Shown piece by piece: positions 31,442-41,281 of a stretch of 64,000 nt of DNA. The DNA is from Sporothrix humicola (lineage: Eukaryota; Ascomycota; Sordariomycetes; Ophiostomatales; Ophiostomataceae). The notes below the pieces were generated by a model. The model was given only the letters and a program-made list of their open reading frames with translations, did no database searches and had not been told where the DNA came from. The stretch lies in NCBI GenBank assembly GCA_021396245.1, contig WNYE01000034.1, positions 248,001-312,000 on the forward strand, written 5' to 3'. The position numbers and the translations under genes were made by a program. Position 1 is the stretch's first letter. The number at the start of each line of letters is the position of its first letter.

Positions 31442-32663
31442 AGGAAATTGCTGTACGTCCGCTGGCAATTTTGTTCAAAGAGGACATGACTTATGTTCAT
31501 GACTGTATACATGGAAGAAAATAGAAAATAAATCAGTCGACAAAATTGTACAACGATTGATGAAAAGATGAAAAAGAACACGATAAAAAATTTGAAAATA
31601 CCGCAACAAATTCACCAAAAACCGATAACACTATTTAGAGGAGAAGAACCGGCCAGAATTAACAAAGGAAATGTAAACAGGAGATGAGGGAATCTCCAAG
31701 AGCAGACGGAGAAAATAAAACAGAAAATAAAACAGAAAATAAAACAGAAAATAAAACAGAAAATAAAACAGAAAAGAAAACAGAAAAGAAAACAGAAAAT
31801 AAAACAGAAAAGAAAAGAAGAAAAAGAAAAAAGTGGGGCCACCAGGACAGACATCAAGAACCTGAAATGGCAAGAGCGACAGATCGTGATTGCCCTTTGC
31901 TCTTGCCTGTAAGGTCGAATCATGTTAAATTGCATGTGCTTTTACCCCTTATTTTCATCCACCTCCTGAATGATGGTATTCTCTAGCAACACGAAATTCT
32001 CGCTTATAAACCACGCATGCATTTGCACCTCAATGCATCGCAATCAGCACGCAGAACAGACCAGGCATGTTGACGCCGAGCCGCGGCCGGTCACCAAAAC
32101 TTCGTGTGTGCCCCCTCTCTGTCCACAGGCGCGTCGACACTCTACCCACGGATGATTTGCTTTGCTATCTCCTTTGATGAGTTGTTGTCTATGCTGACGT
32201 TTTCCCCTCGACATCCTCCAAAGCTGACGACTGACACGCAAGGTACGAGTTCGTTACGAGCCATTCCACGATCCTCCAATCATCGACCATTGACTAGACA
32301 TAAAAAACAACAAGACACGGGAGTCGGCAAGACCCATGCGCTATTATCCGACAAAACCATATAAACAAGCACAAGAACACTGAAAAGAAAGGGGAGGAGG
32401 ATCGATCGGAAGAAATCAAGATGGCGCATCCGGGCGGCAGCAATATGGCCGCACTATCGGGATAAAGTGGCCAAGGCTAACTCCTCACGGCAGATGAGAG
32501 CAAACAGGACGTCGGGGACAAGAGCAACATTGGCTACCACTGGCAGTCTTGGTGGTTGATATTTGTTATTTGCCCGTTTTCCAGTCTGGTTGTGAGTTTG
32601 CCCACTTTGTCTCTGACGAACTGTTCCTACAGACAAACGAACCATCACGACGACGACCTCACG
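31442..32663. other. Intergenic with minisatellite, upstream of DUF1996 gene 1
   Basis: AT-rich 3' flank of the chromate transporter, a 12 bp minisatellite (listed separately), then a promoter/leader for the gene at 32664. No gene supported. Confidence 0.55.
31711..31820. repeat. 12 bp purine-rich minisatellite
   Basis: About nine copies of GAAAATAAAACA, the last ones varied to GAAAAGAAAACA. One strand is almost entirely A, G and C with T only in the unit core. It is non-coding as far as I can tell. Confidence 0.9.
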
Positions 32664-33916
32664 ATGCATTTCACGACACTCGCTCTCAGTCTGTTCGCCG
32701 GCCAGGCCCTCGGCCAAGGCCGGGCCCCGATGATGCGCTTCAGCTGCTCGCAGCTGGTGACGGACCGCATCGACCCGCTGGTCAACCCGGGCGCCATCCC
32801 GTCGCCGCACCTGCACCAGATTGTCGGCGGCAACTCGTTCAATGCGACAATGGATCCCAGCACGCACGACTTGCCGAGCGAGTCGACGTGCACGAGCTGT
32901 ACGTTTGCCGAAGATTTCTCGAATTACTGGACGGCCGTGCTGTACTACAAGGCGAGGAACGGCACGCTCCGGCGAGTCCCCCAGTTCCCGAATGTCGGCT
33001 TGGAGGGAAACGGCGGCATCACGGTCTACTACATCCCCGCCTACGACGGCACGACGCGCGTCACCGCGTTCAAGCCCGGCTTCCGCATGCTGGTGGGTGA
33101 TGCTTCCCTCCGCCGCCAGGGAAAAGACCGCAAGGTCTGCCACCGCTGCATGATTGCCGACGGCGACCGCAACAACATTGAGTGCTCGTCGCCCGACACG
33201 CAGTCGCTGCCCAAGGAGCCGTGCCTTGGCGGCATCCGCACGGTCATCACCTTCCCCACCTGCTGGGATGGCGTCAACACGGACAGCCCCGACCACGAGA
33301 GCCATGTGGCGTACCCGCCCAAGGGGACGTTTGACAACAACGCCGCCTGTCCGAGCACGCACCCGGTCAAGATCCCGCAGGTCATGTACGAGGTCATGTG
33401 GGACACGCGGCCGTTTAACGACAAGAGCGACTGGCCGGAGGACGGGTCGCAGCCGTTTTTGTGGTCGACGAATGACAAGTAAGTACACGAAACGCGAAAC
33501 TCGAGACGCGAAGCGTCGAGAGTTGAGGGCCGAGTAAAGAGAAGCGAGACGCGAAGCGTCAAGGATTGGAAAAAAAAAAAAAAGAAAAGAAGAAAAACAA
33601 AAAGAAGGTTATCTGCTACGCATCCTTTTACTAACCTTGTTGCTACGCATGGTAGAACCGGCTACTCGCAACACGGCGACTACGTCTTTGGCTGGAAGGG
33701 CGATGCCCTGCAGCGCGCGCTCGACGCCAAGTGCACGGGCAACGAGTGCAGCGTCCTCACCGTCCAGAGCGACGAGCAGGCGATGAAGTGCACCAAGAAG
33801 CCGCTGTATGAGGAGAAGCAGGACTGTAAGTAAAGACCGTCGACTGTCATTAAAATGAACACCGCTAACCAACAGGGATCACTTCGCTGCCGGGCATGGA
33901 GGGAATGACTGTGTAA
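32664..33916 (+). CDS. DUF1996 secreted protein, copy 1
   Basis: Exons 32664-33478, 33656-33825 and 33876-33916 give 341 residues. MHFTTLALSLFAGQALGQ is a signal peptide. The DUF1996 core runs from MMRFSCSQLVTDRIDPLVNP through HLHQIVGGNSFN, TFAEDFSNYWTAVLYY, GFRMLVG, FPTCWDGVN..DSPDHESHV, CPSTHPVKIPQVMYEVMWDT to QHGDYVFGWKGDALQRAL, with several paired Cys. DUF1996 proteins are common secreted or wall-associated proteins of ascomycetes with no established activity. The first intron is long for this window (177 bp) and holds two hairpins. The third exon adds WITSLPGMEGMTV, and the paralogue at 39.3-40.4 kb ends similarly (WLTQLPGWSDTMNM), which supports both splice models. Confidence 0.88.
33504..33560. 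repeat. Two GACGC-GAA-GCGTC hairpins in an intron
   Basis: GACGCGAAGCGTC occurs at 33505-33517 and again at 33548-33560, each within an extended imperfect stem (CTCGA / CGAGAG-type flanks). Both lie in the first intron of DUF1996 copy 1, followed by an A-rich run. Together they explain most of the intron's extra length. Confidence 0.8.
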
Positions 33917-34146
33917 TTGCAAGCAAACAAGGAGACAAGGAGACAAGTTCACTGTCGTCGTGGTGTAGTAAATGTAGACATCTGATGTGGATCGTAATTA
34001 AATACTTCTTCATATTGACAACTATCGTATGGTATCTCAACTGTCTGTTCTCGTGGTATTACTCTCTCACTCTTCTTCCGTCACTTCTCAAATCATGCCA
34101 CTCATCCTCGCCAACACAACCATCTCACCCCCACCTCACCTCCCCT

Positions 34147-35808
34147 CTACTCATTCTCCGCCACGTCAATGACCGTCTTGCTGAACTGGCGGGCGGGCAC
34201 CTTGCGGTTGAACAGAATGTCGGCCTCGCGGTACGACCGGTGCTTGAGCTCGGGCAGGAAAAAGTAGGCCACGACCCACGAGATGGCCGCCGTGCTGCCC
34301 CACACGTAGCCGCACTTGCCGGCGACGTTCCAGCCGGTGGCATTGAGGAGCTGCGAGTTGAGGAAAATCAAGGGGATCTCCGCGACGTAGTAGGCGGCGC
34401 GGCCGACACCGGTCGAGAGCGCGCGCAGGCGGACCGACGACGTCTCGGAAATGATCGTGTACGAGATGGGGCCCATGGTGCCGGCAAAGACAAACGAGAT
34501 GAGAATACCCAAAATGGCCTGGGTGTAGTTGGTGGCCGAGTTCTGGTGGACGGAGGCGACAATACCCAGAATAAAGAGGAGGGTAACGTTGGTGGCGGTG
34601 CCCCAGAGGTAAATGGTGCGGCGCGTGCACCAGCCTGTCAGCAGCCACGAGATGGCGTTGGCAATCACGCCGAGGCACGAGTTGATGAGGTTGAGGTTGA
34701 AGGCCATGTCCGTCGAGATGCCGGCCTGCTCAAAGAAGAACGTCGCCTGGTTGGCAATCAGGTTGCCGGCAAAGTTCTGCGACGCGTACATGAGGCAGAT
34801 GATGGTGGTGCGGCGCAAATCCGTGCCCTTGAACAGGTCCAGCAGCGTCGGCGTGCCGCCAATCTTGCGCTCAATCTCGACGGTGCGCTCCATCATGGCC
34901 AGCGACTGGTTGGCGTGGGTGTCGTCGCGAGCGCCGAGCCGCTTGATGCTCTTCAGCGCCTGCTCGCGCTTGCCGTGGCGGATCAGCCACCAGGGCGACT
35001 CGGGCGCCAAAAACACCAGGACCAGCAGAGGCGTCGGGAAGATCCACTGCAGGGCCAGTGGCACCTTCCAGGCCCAGACGTCGTTGCGGCTGTTGTAGGC
35101 GAGCGTCGCAGCGGCCACGATGATGCCGCCAATGGACCAGGCCATCTGCAGCGTAGCGGTACAGGCGCCGCGCAGGGCCATGGGCACAATCTCGGAGGCA
35201 TAGGCGGGCGAGTTGGCAATGAACAGGCCCCAGGGAATGCCCTCAAAGGCCTGGCCAATTGTGAGAACGGTCAGAGAGTTGGCAAAGAAGGAGATGAAAA
35301 TGGTGGCGTTCATCAGCATCAGAGCCAGGATTGTCGTCCAGCGGTAGCCCAGCCAGTTGGTAATAGGACCGGCCAGGAACACGCCGACAAACGCACCGCA
35401 TTGGCCCGACTGGAACAGGGCGCTCTGCCACCGCGTGGGGATCGAGTACTCGGGGTTGCCGTCGGCATCGGTGCCGACAATAACACCAAAGGTGCGCTTG
35501 AAGTGGTCGAGGGCGACAAAGTTGCTGTTCAAGAACATGTCAAACGACTCCATGACAATGGTGAAGGTCATGACGAACGCCCAGAAACAGGCCCACGGGT
35601 GCTGCTTGACCGACTGCCACAGGGTCTGCTCGTGCTCGTAGTTTTCGCCGTCAAAGGCCTCGTTCATGAGCACGACATTGTCGAGGACGTCGGCGTGGAG
35701 GATGTCGGGCTTTTCGACGTCGTGGAGGTCGTCGGCGGCCGTGTTGGTGTTGGTTGGCGTGTTGGAGACCGGGGCCGGGTTGGCCGTGGCCGAGGCCTTT
35801 TCGTCCAT
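34147..35808 (-). CDS. MFS sugar permease, alpha-glucoside (MAL)-type
   Basis: I start at CCGCCATGG (35808), giving 553 residues. The further-upstream ATG would add a 55-residue phenylalanine/serine-rich leader that does not look like protein. Twelve hydrophobic spans are present with sugar-porter landmarks: DMFLNSNFVAL, GYRWTTILAL loop, GQAFEGIPWGLF, YASEIVPMALRG, the PESPWWLIRHGKREQALKSI loop between helices 6 and 7, and EIPLIFLNSQLLN, then YFFLPELKHRSYREADILF. PESPWWLI plus the EGIPWG/YASEIVP context is characteristic of fungal maltose/alpha-glucoside proton symporters. No glucosidase or MAL regulator is adjacent. The gene converges on DUF1996 copy 1 with 230 bp between them. Confidence 0.87.
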   Translation of the reverse strand: MDEKASATANPAPVSNTPTNTNTAADDLHDVEKPDILHADVLDNVVLMNEAFDGENYEHEQTLWQSVKQHPWACFWAFVMTFTIVMESFDMFLNSNFVALDHFKRTFGVIVGTDADGNPEYSIPTRWQSALFQSGQCGAFVGVFLAGPITNWLGYRWTTILALMLMNATIFISFFANSLTVLTIGQAFEGIPWGLFIANSPAYASEIVPMALRGACTATLQMAWSIGGIIVAAATLAYNSRNDVWAWKVPLALQWIFPTPLLVLVFLAPESPWWLIRHGKREQALKSIKRLGARDDTHANQSLAMMERTVEIERKIGGTPTLLDLFKGTDLRRTTIICLMYASQNFAGNLIANQATFFFEQAGISTDMAFNLNLINSCLGVIANAISWLLTGWCTRRTIYLWGTATNVTLLFILGIVASVHQNSATNYTQAILGILISFVFAGTMGPISYTIISETSSVRLRALSTGVGRAAYYVAEIPLIFLNSQLLNATGWNVAGKCGYVWGSTAAISWVVAYFFLPELKHRSYREADILFNRKVPARQFSKTVIDVAENE

Positions 35809-38800
35809 GGCGGTGGTGGTGTGGCTGGTGGTGATGAGATGGTGACTGAAGGGGAGAAAAGGAGGAGTGATGTGATAAGAGGAGAGGTGATCAGAAAGGG
35901 GACCAGAAAAGAAGAAGAGGGACGAAGAGTGAGGACGATCCTGCCGATGAAAAAAAAAAAGGCGGCTGATCAATTCAATGCATGCCGGGATGGTTCTTTA
36001 TATAAAGTTTATGGCACATGGAAACATGGGAGGACATGTGCGACCACGAGGTGATCGTCCAGAGGTTCCCTGACTTTGTGCTCTCTTCTCCTCATGGTGT
36101 CTTCTCCTCTTGTTTCTTCTCGTCTCCTCATCCTGGCCAGACCAACGGGCCACGGTCCCGCCTCCCAGACCCACGGGAGATGTCTGTGTCCGTGTTCATT
36201 CTCGCGTGTTGTCTTTCGTGGTCTTCTGGAGATCCTCGCATCTGTCGTGTCTGTCGTGTCGCCCTGTTGAGTCGAAAGTCACTTTTTCAGTCGTCAACCC
36301 CGACTTACCCCAGCCAATCCTTCCTCTTTGGGACGCCTTTCAACACCGACCTTCCCCGGCGTCGTACGCGTCTTGGAGGTCTTGGTTGGTTCGTGTGAGT
36401 CTTGGTCGTCTGTTAGTTCTTCTTTCGCCTCTCCCTGGCCTTTCTTCCCCGGCTTTGGGCTGTCCGTGGAGCTAGTGGCGTCTGGGGGTGTTTGTCGAGG
36501 TGCCGTTGATGGACCGTTGGCGCCCTTTTGGCTTGCATGGACCGTTTGGTGTGTGTCGATGTATCTGTGTTTCTCTCTTCCGTTTTTTCTCTTTTCTCGG
36601 CTGGATGAGACGGCAGCATTGAATGTAACCGTGGAGGCAAGACTTGCGTTAGCAACGGGAGAGGCAAAAGTGCGGCGCAAAGAGGGGAAGACAAGGCCAA
36701 AGACAAAGAACAGCCAAGACACGATCGACTCACATGTTTGTGTGCTGTGGTACATGATTGAGATGGTCGTTGGACGGATGTCGGTTGATCGTCGCCGTGG
36801 ACAGACTCGCAGAGTACTTGCAGGGAACACGGTGAAGTAGAGAGAAAAGGGGCTTGGAGTTTAAAGTTCACCAACAATGAACAAAGTACTGTTTGCACTG
36901 TTGGTGCATTTAGACTACAAACAAGGAAGTCGCGACTGCGTTTGCTCTTTCTTCATTCTACGAGAAGATACGACTGCAAATACAGTCCATTTTGGCAGCG
37001 ACGACCCGCGTGTTGAGGATCGCGGTGAGACGGGAAAGAGCGAAGAAGAGCCTCACAAGGACAAGTACGGGGAAGTTGAAAAAGGAGGAGAATCTACGAT
37101 GGATTTAGTCCATTTAAACAGGGAACACCCGCGAGAACAGACAAGAAAGACGAAAGAGACAAAGTGAACAAATGAAAAGCGCCACCATCGTCACCGCACA
37201 TGCCAATTTGGGTGTTAGCGGGATGGTAGCCCTGTGGTTTAGGGGCTCTTTGTGAAGGTTAGGGCAGCTTAGCGCCCTAAAAAGATGCAGTCCATCGACA
37301 GGAACACGCAAGATCATCTTGGAGCAGGGGTTATGTAATAGGGGCTCTAGCGGATAAATGCGCTAGCCTCCAGTGGGACGAGACCACGAATGCCCACAGA
37401 AACCGTCCAGCAGAGCAAGCCTTACGACAATTTGGCCGTAGCTGCGATCACGAGGGCACTCACCATACTGGCAAGACGGTGAGAATGGAAGTGAGTAAAT
37501 ACGGGGAACCACGCGTATTCCCGGTGGACTTTGGGTGGCTCTCCATAGGGAGAGCTAGACAATACGGAGCAAATGTGTCAACAAAACGGAAGTTGCCATT
37601 CTCTGTCACCAAGTTACAGGGGCTGGGGAACATCGGAACACTCGAGTCTGAATTGGGGAGGTTCAGCAAGAGTTGCTGGTTTGGGAGAGGCCAGGGTTGG
37701 GGCGAAGGATTTTTGGTGCATCGAGGCGTTGATACCTTGACAGTCGACAAAAATGAGACATTAGGGCACGCCTGTCAGTGTATTCATTTTCCATCCTGAA
37801 GATATAAATCTACATGATCCCACCGGGGAACGTCTGGGTCAGAGTCCAAGAAAGTACACGGGGAACCGTGGAGGTCGTCGATTAACAAAAGACAGGATCA
37901 GGATGGTGGAAGACGGAGAATAAACGGAGCAAAAAGCCGGGGAACGTCTGGAAGTCGAGATCCAAAACGGTTAGGCATTTGGGGTCTCTTTTCTGTTCCA
38001 GGAGTCAGAAAAATCATGGCCACGAAAGGTATTGGTAGGCGGACTTTCTGTAGAAATATTTTCGTGGTTCTGGGGGACATGGTTGACAAAACATCACTCT
38101 CTTCTTAGCCCAGTCATCAGGGCGTTCCAGTAACAAGCCTTGGCGGTTGGCTCTTCTACTTGTAGTACCGACAACTGGAAGCACTCGAAGTCGTATCGCA
38201 CCGGCAAAATCAAGATGTAGAGGTACTTACTGTATTTGTCTGGGGACGTTTGATGAAATCGGCCCGTTGTTTCTGTCTGCGCTTGTCCCTTTTTGTCCAC
38301 CTGTAATTTGGTACAATCTGGCGCTGGCGTTCCCGCACAAGATGCGACGGCACTCTGCACCCCGGAGATTATCCCGATGAGGAAAGGCGTCCAGAGATGA
38401 CTGGAGAGAGGAGACGTTACTCCTCAGATTTTTATGAGTGGCAGAACAGCCAAAAAGAGTGCAAACGATGCGGGGTTGGTGCATCGGTGTATCGGGGCAT
38501 CTCTGTCGTGAGTGGGCAGATGTCAATTGGCAGGTCAACATCAACTGAAGCTTGCACAAACTTTCACAAAGCCAAGGTCTTCTCTTGCCAGCAGGTGAAA
38601 ATATCGTGGGACAAAGCCGTGATATCAAAGTAAGACACAATCTTATCGTTTTGATGGACTACGAAATTACAACGATGCCGACCTGTCTAAGAGGTATGTC
38701 TTTGCTTCGCAGAGCCGTCGTGTGGTTTGTCACCAAGATGCTGGCAATATCAAGACACCGGAACTGAAGTGGGATGAAGTAGATAGTGATTAAGGAAATG

Positions 38801-39335
38801 AAAATGGAGATTGTGAGATTATCTGATGAATACGTGTATTGTGCATTGTCGGCTCTGAAACCGAACATGAGCCCCCATAACTTTAGTGGACACATGCGCT
38901 AGACGGTGTAAGTGACCCTCTGTAACAAGGCTCACAGTGGAGTGCTCCCAGCTGTCAGATGAGACGAACTCTCCACAGTCCCCAGATGACGATCAACGGA
39001 GTACGAGAACGTGCTGATCGACATGAAGATGTTGGGTCACAAATAAGATGTAGAAATATGTCTCGACACACAAAGTATCCCACCGGGAATACGTGCATCG
39101 GTAGCAACAACCGGGCAAAGTATCGGTTCAAGACCGTGCCGGCCCGACAGACTGCAATGACACAATGACATGACACGGCACATTGCATATTTGTCACTCG
39201 AGAAACAAAGTCTGGTAGAGTCTGTAAATAGCCTACAACTATGGACTTTACATGATGTTGAACAAAACATGATACAAACAGCAAAAGACAAGACAAAAGA
39301 ACTACTCCTACATCCAACAATCCGCACCGACCCTC
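35809..39335. other. Gene-poor region, 3.5 kb
   Basis: No gene supported. Short open frames occur in all frames without domains, splice logic or consistent composition. 37,800-37,955 repeats the word CCGGGGAACGTCTGG (37,824 and 37,937). 37,250-37,282 holds a TTAGGGC ... GCCCTAA inverted repeat. No transposase, reverse transcriptase or tRNA was recognised. It may contain non-coding transcripts or decayed elements. Confidence 0.5.
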
Positions 39336-40405
39336 TTACATGTTCATGGTGTCGCTCCAGCCGGGGAGTTGGGTGAGCCCTAGAAAAAGTTAGCAATCGT
39401 CCCGTCAGATATTGTTGTCGCACAGTAGTACTCACAGCCCACAGTGTCCTCCTTGACCATGTCCTTGATCTTGCACTGGTTCGCAACCGACATTTGCTGC
39501 TTCGTAATGGACCCGCAACCATCGTAGAAGCATTCCGACTTGTTCATCGCCCGCTGCAGCGCGTCGCCCTTCCAGCCAAACATGTAGTCGGCGTGCGTGC
39601 CATACGAGTTGCCCTCAAACGACCAGACGAACGGGTTCGGGGCGCCCGACTTCCACAGGCTGTTGAACTTGCTCGTATCCCACACCGTCTCAAAGGTCAC
39701 CTGCGGCACACGCACCGGGTGCGACGACGGGCACGCCCCCGCGTTGGTGAACCCGTCCGAGTTTACCGTGTTGTACATGTGCGACTGGTGGTCCGGCGAG
39801 TCCAGGTTCTTGCCGTCCCAGCACGCGGGGAAGTGGTGCGTCGTAAAGATGCCGCCCGAGCAGGGCTTGGTGGGCATGTCCGCCGTGATCGTGCCGCGGC
39901 TCTGGCCCGACATGCACTGATACGACAGACCAATGTGGTTGCGCGTCTTGCTGCCGGGGCTGCCGACCGTCATGCGGAAGCCCGGCGGGAACGCCGTCAC
40001 GGGCTGCTGCTTGAGGTTGTCGCGCGACAGGTCAAACTGCGTGTAGTACACCGTCAGCCCGCCCTCGGCGCCGTTGGATCCGCCCAGCAGCGGCTGCACG
40101 GGAATGTTGGGCACGCGGTGGTAGCTGCCGTTGTCGGGGCTCTTGAAGTAGAGCACCGCCGTCCAGTAGTTCGAGAAATCCTCCGACATCTGGCACGTCG
40201 TGCACGTCGCCCGCGCTGCCACGTCGCCGTTCATCGTCACGTTAAAGGCGTTGCCGCCCACAATGTGGTGCACATGCGCCGACGGAAAAGCGCCTGGCTG
40301 GCCCGCGGGATCGAGGCGCTGGTAGATGAGCGTCGAGCACGGGAAGCGCAGGCCGGCATAGGCCGGGGCCACGAGGGCCAAGAGAGCGGCAGAGAGGGTC
40401 TTCAT
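39336..40405 (-). CDS. DUF1996 secreted protein, copy 2
   Basis: Exons 40405-39436 and 39379-39336 (56 bp intron, GTGAGT...TTCTAG) give 337 residues. MKTLSAALLALVAPAYA is a signal peptide. The core has LRFPCSTLIYQRLDPAGQPG, HVHHIVGGNAFNVTM, SEDFSNYWTAVLYF, GFRMTVGSPG, FPACWDGKNLDSPDHQSH, CPSSHPVRVPQVTFETVWDT and HADYMFGWKGDALQRAM, clearly paralogous to the copy at 32.7 kb. It has one intron fewer, but the last intron interrupts the gene at the same place (phase 1, before the W in DTVG-W versus EKQD-W). The two copies are 5.4 kb apart, on opposite strands, with the MAL-type permease and the gene-poor region between them. Function unknown. Confidence 0.88.
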
Positions 40406-41281
40406 TGTGTTGCGGTGCCTGGTGAGGAATGATGCGATTGTTAGTGAAAAGGTGATGAAGAAAAGAAGAGAGAAGGAAAAAAGAACAGACCCAAAACCGC
40501 CTCGAGAGGCTTCACGCAGGACCACAAGACTTCTTTAAATGCTCCGGGCAGATACCTGCGTGCGCGTCGTCCTCCATGTTTTTTGTGACTATATCAGTCT
40601 GTTGTTGTCAGTCTCTCCTGTGGTTGTTAGTCGTCAGTCGTCTGTCGTCTGCCGTGCAGTCATCATCTAAAGATCATATACGCCTCCACTTTACCCGGCT
40701 ATATGCCTCGTAGATTGCAGCGGCGACGGTAGCCGAGCTTGTCATTGCTTGATTCGGTGTGCCTCCCGCAATATCCCATATCGTGGCCAAAGTCTGGGCT
40801 GGCTGGGCCATTGGTTGGCAAATCGTTGGAAATAGATTGCCCTGTCGGCAAATGTCACCACCAATGCCCGTTGAGCATTCTGACCGTTTCGTCGACAAAA
40901 CAAAGATGTGCAAGGGAAGCCGACTTTATCGAAATTAACATTGAATTTGGCGAGAATTGCCATCTGAGAGAAATAACACAAATAACTGAAAAGAGAAAGG
41001 ATGACGGAAATTGCCACCAAATATAGAACGCCTCGCCCCGGCAATGCTTTTTCGCCCGCTCGGCTAACTGTGGGCAGCCACCTCGCTTACAGCCCGCATT
41101 TCATCGAAATAAAGAAGGAAATGGAATAAGAAAAAATAAAAGGACATAGTAAGAAAGGAAGATGGCAGGCAGGTAAAACAAAGCAAATTGAGAATGAACA
41201 AACGCGAACGGAAAAATCAAAGGCAGACCCCGGAAAATAATGCGAAAATCAAATGCGAGATGCCGGAAAATCAGATTCCCA
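40406..41281. other. Intergenic: DUF1996 copy 2 promoter and gene A 3' flank
   Basis: No gene seen. The half next to 41,281 is A-rich (GGAAATGGAATAAGAAAAAATAAAA in parts: AGAAGGAAATGG, AAAAAATAAAAGG). It marks the start of the accessory block. Confidence 0.5.

Noticed and set aside
31711..31820. CRISPR-like array
   Set aside because: Direct 12 bp tandem repeats without spacers; a minisatellite in a eukaryotic genome.
36328..36840. 170-codon open frame in the gene-poor gap
   Set aside because: Composition changes along its length, overlapping frames on the other strand are equally open, no motif.
37250..37282. TTAGGG-like words, possible telomeric sequence
   Set aside because: Only a single inverted pair, no tandem TTAGGG repeats.
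39118..39132. B-box-like word GGTTCAAGACC, possible tRNA
   Set aside because: No A box at the right distance and the flanks cannot form an acceptor stem.
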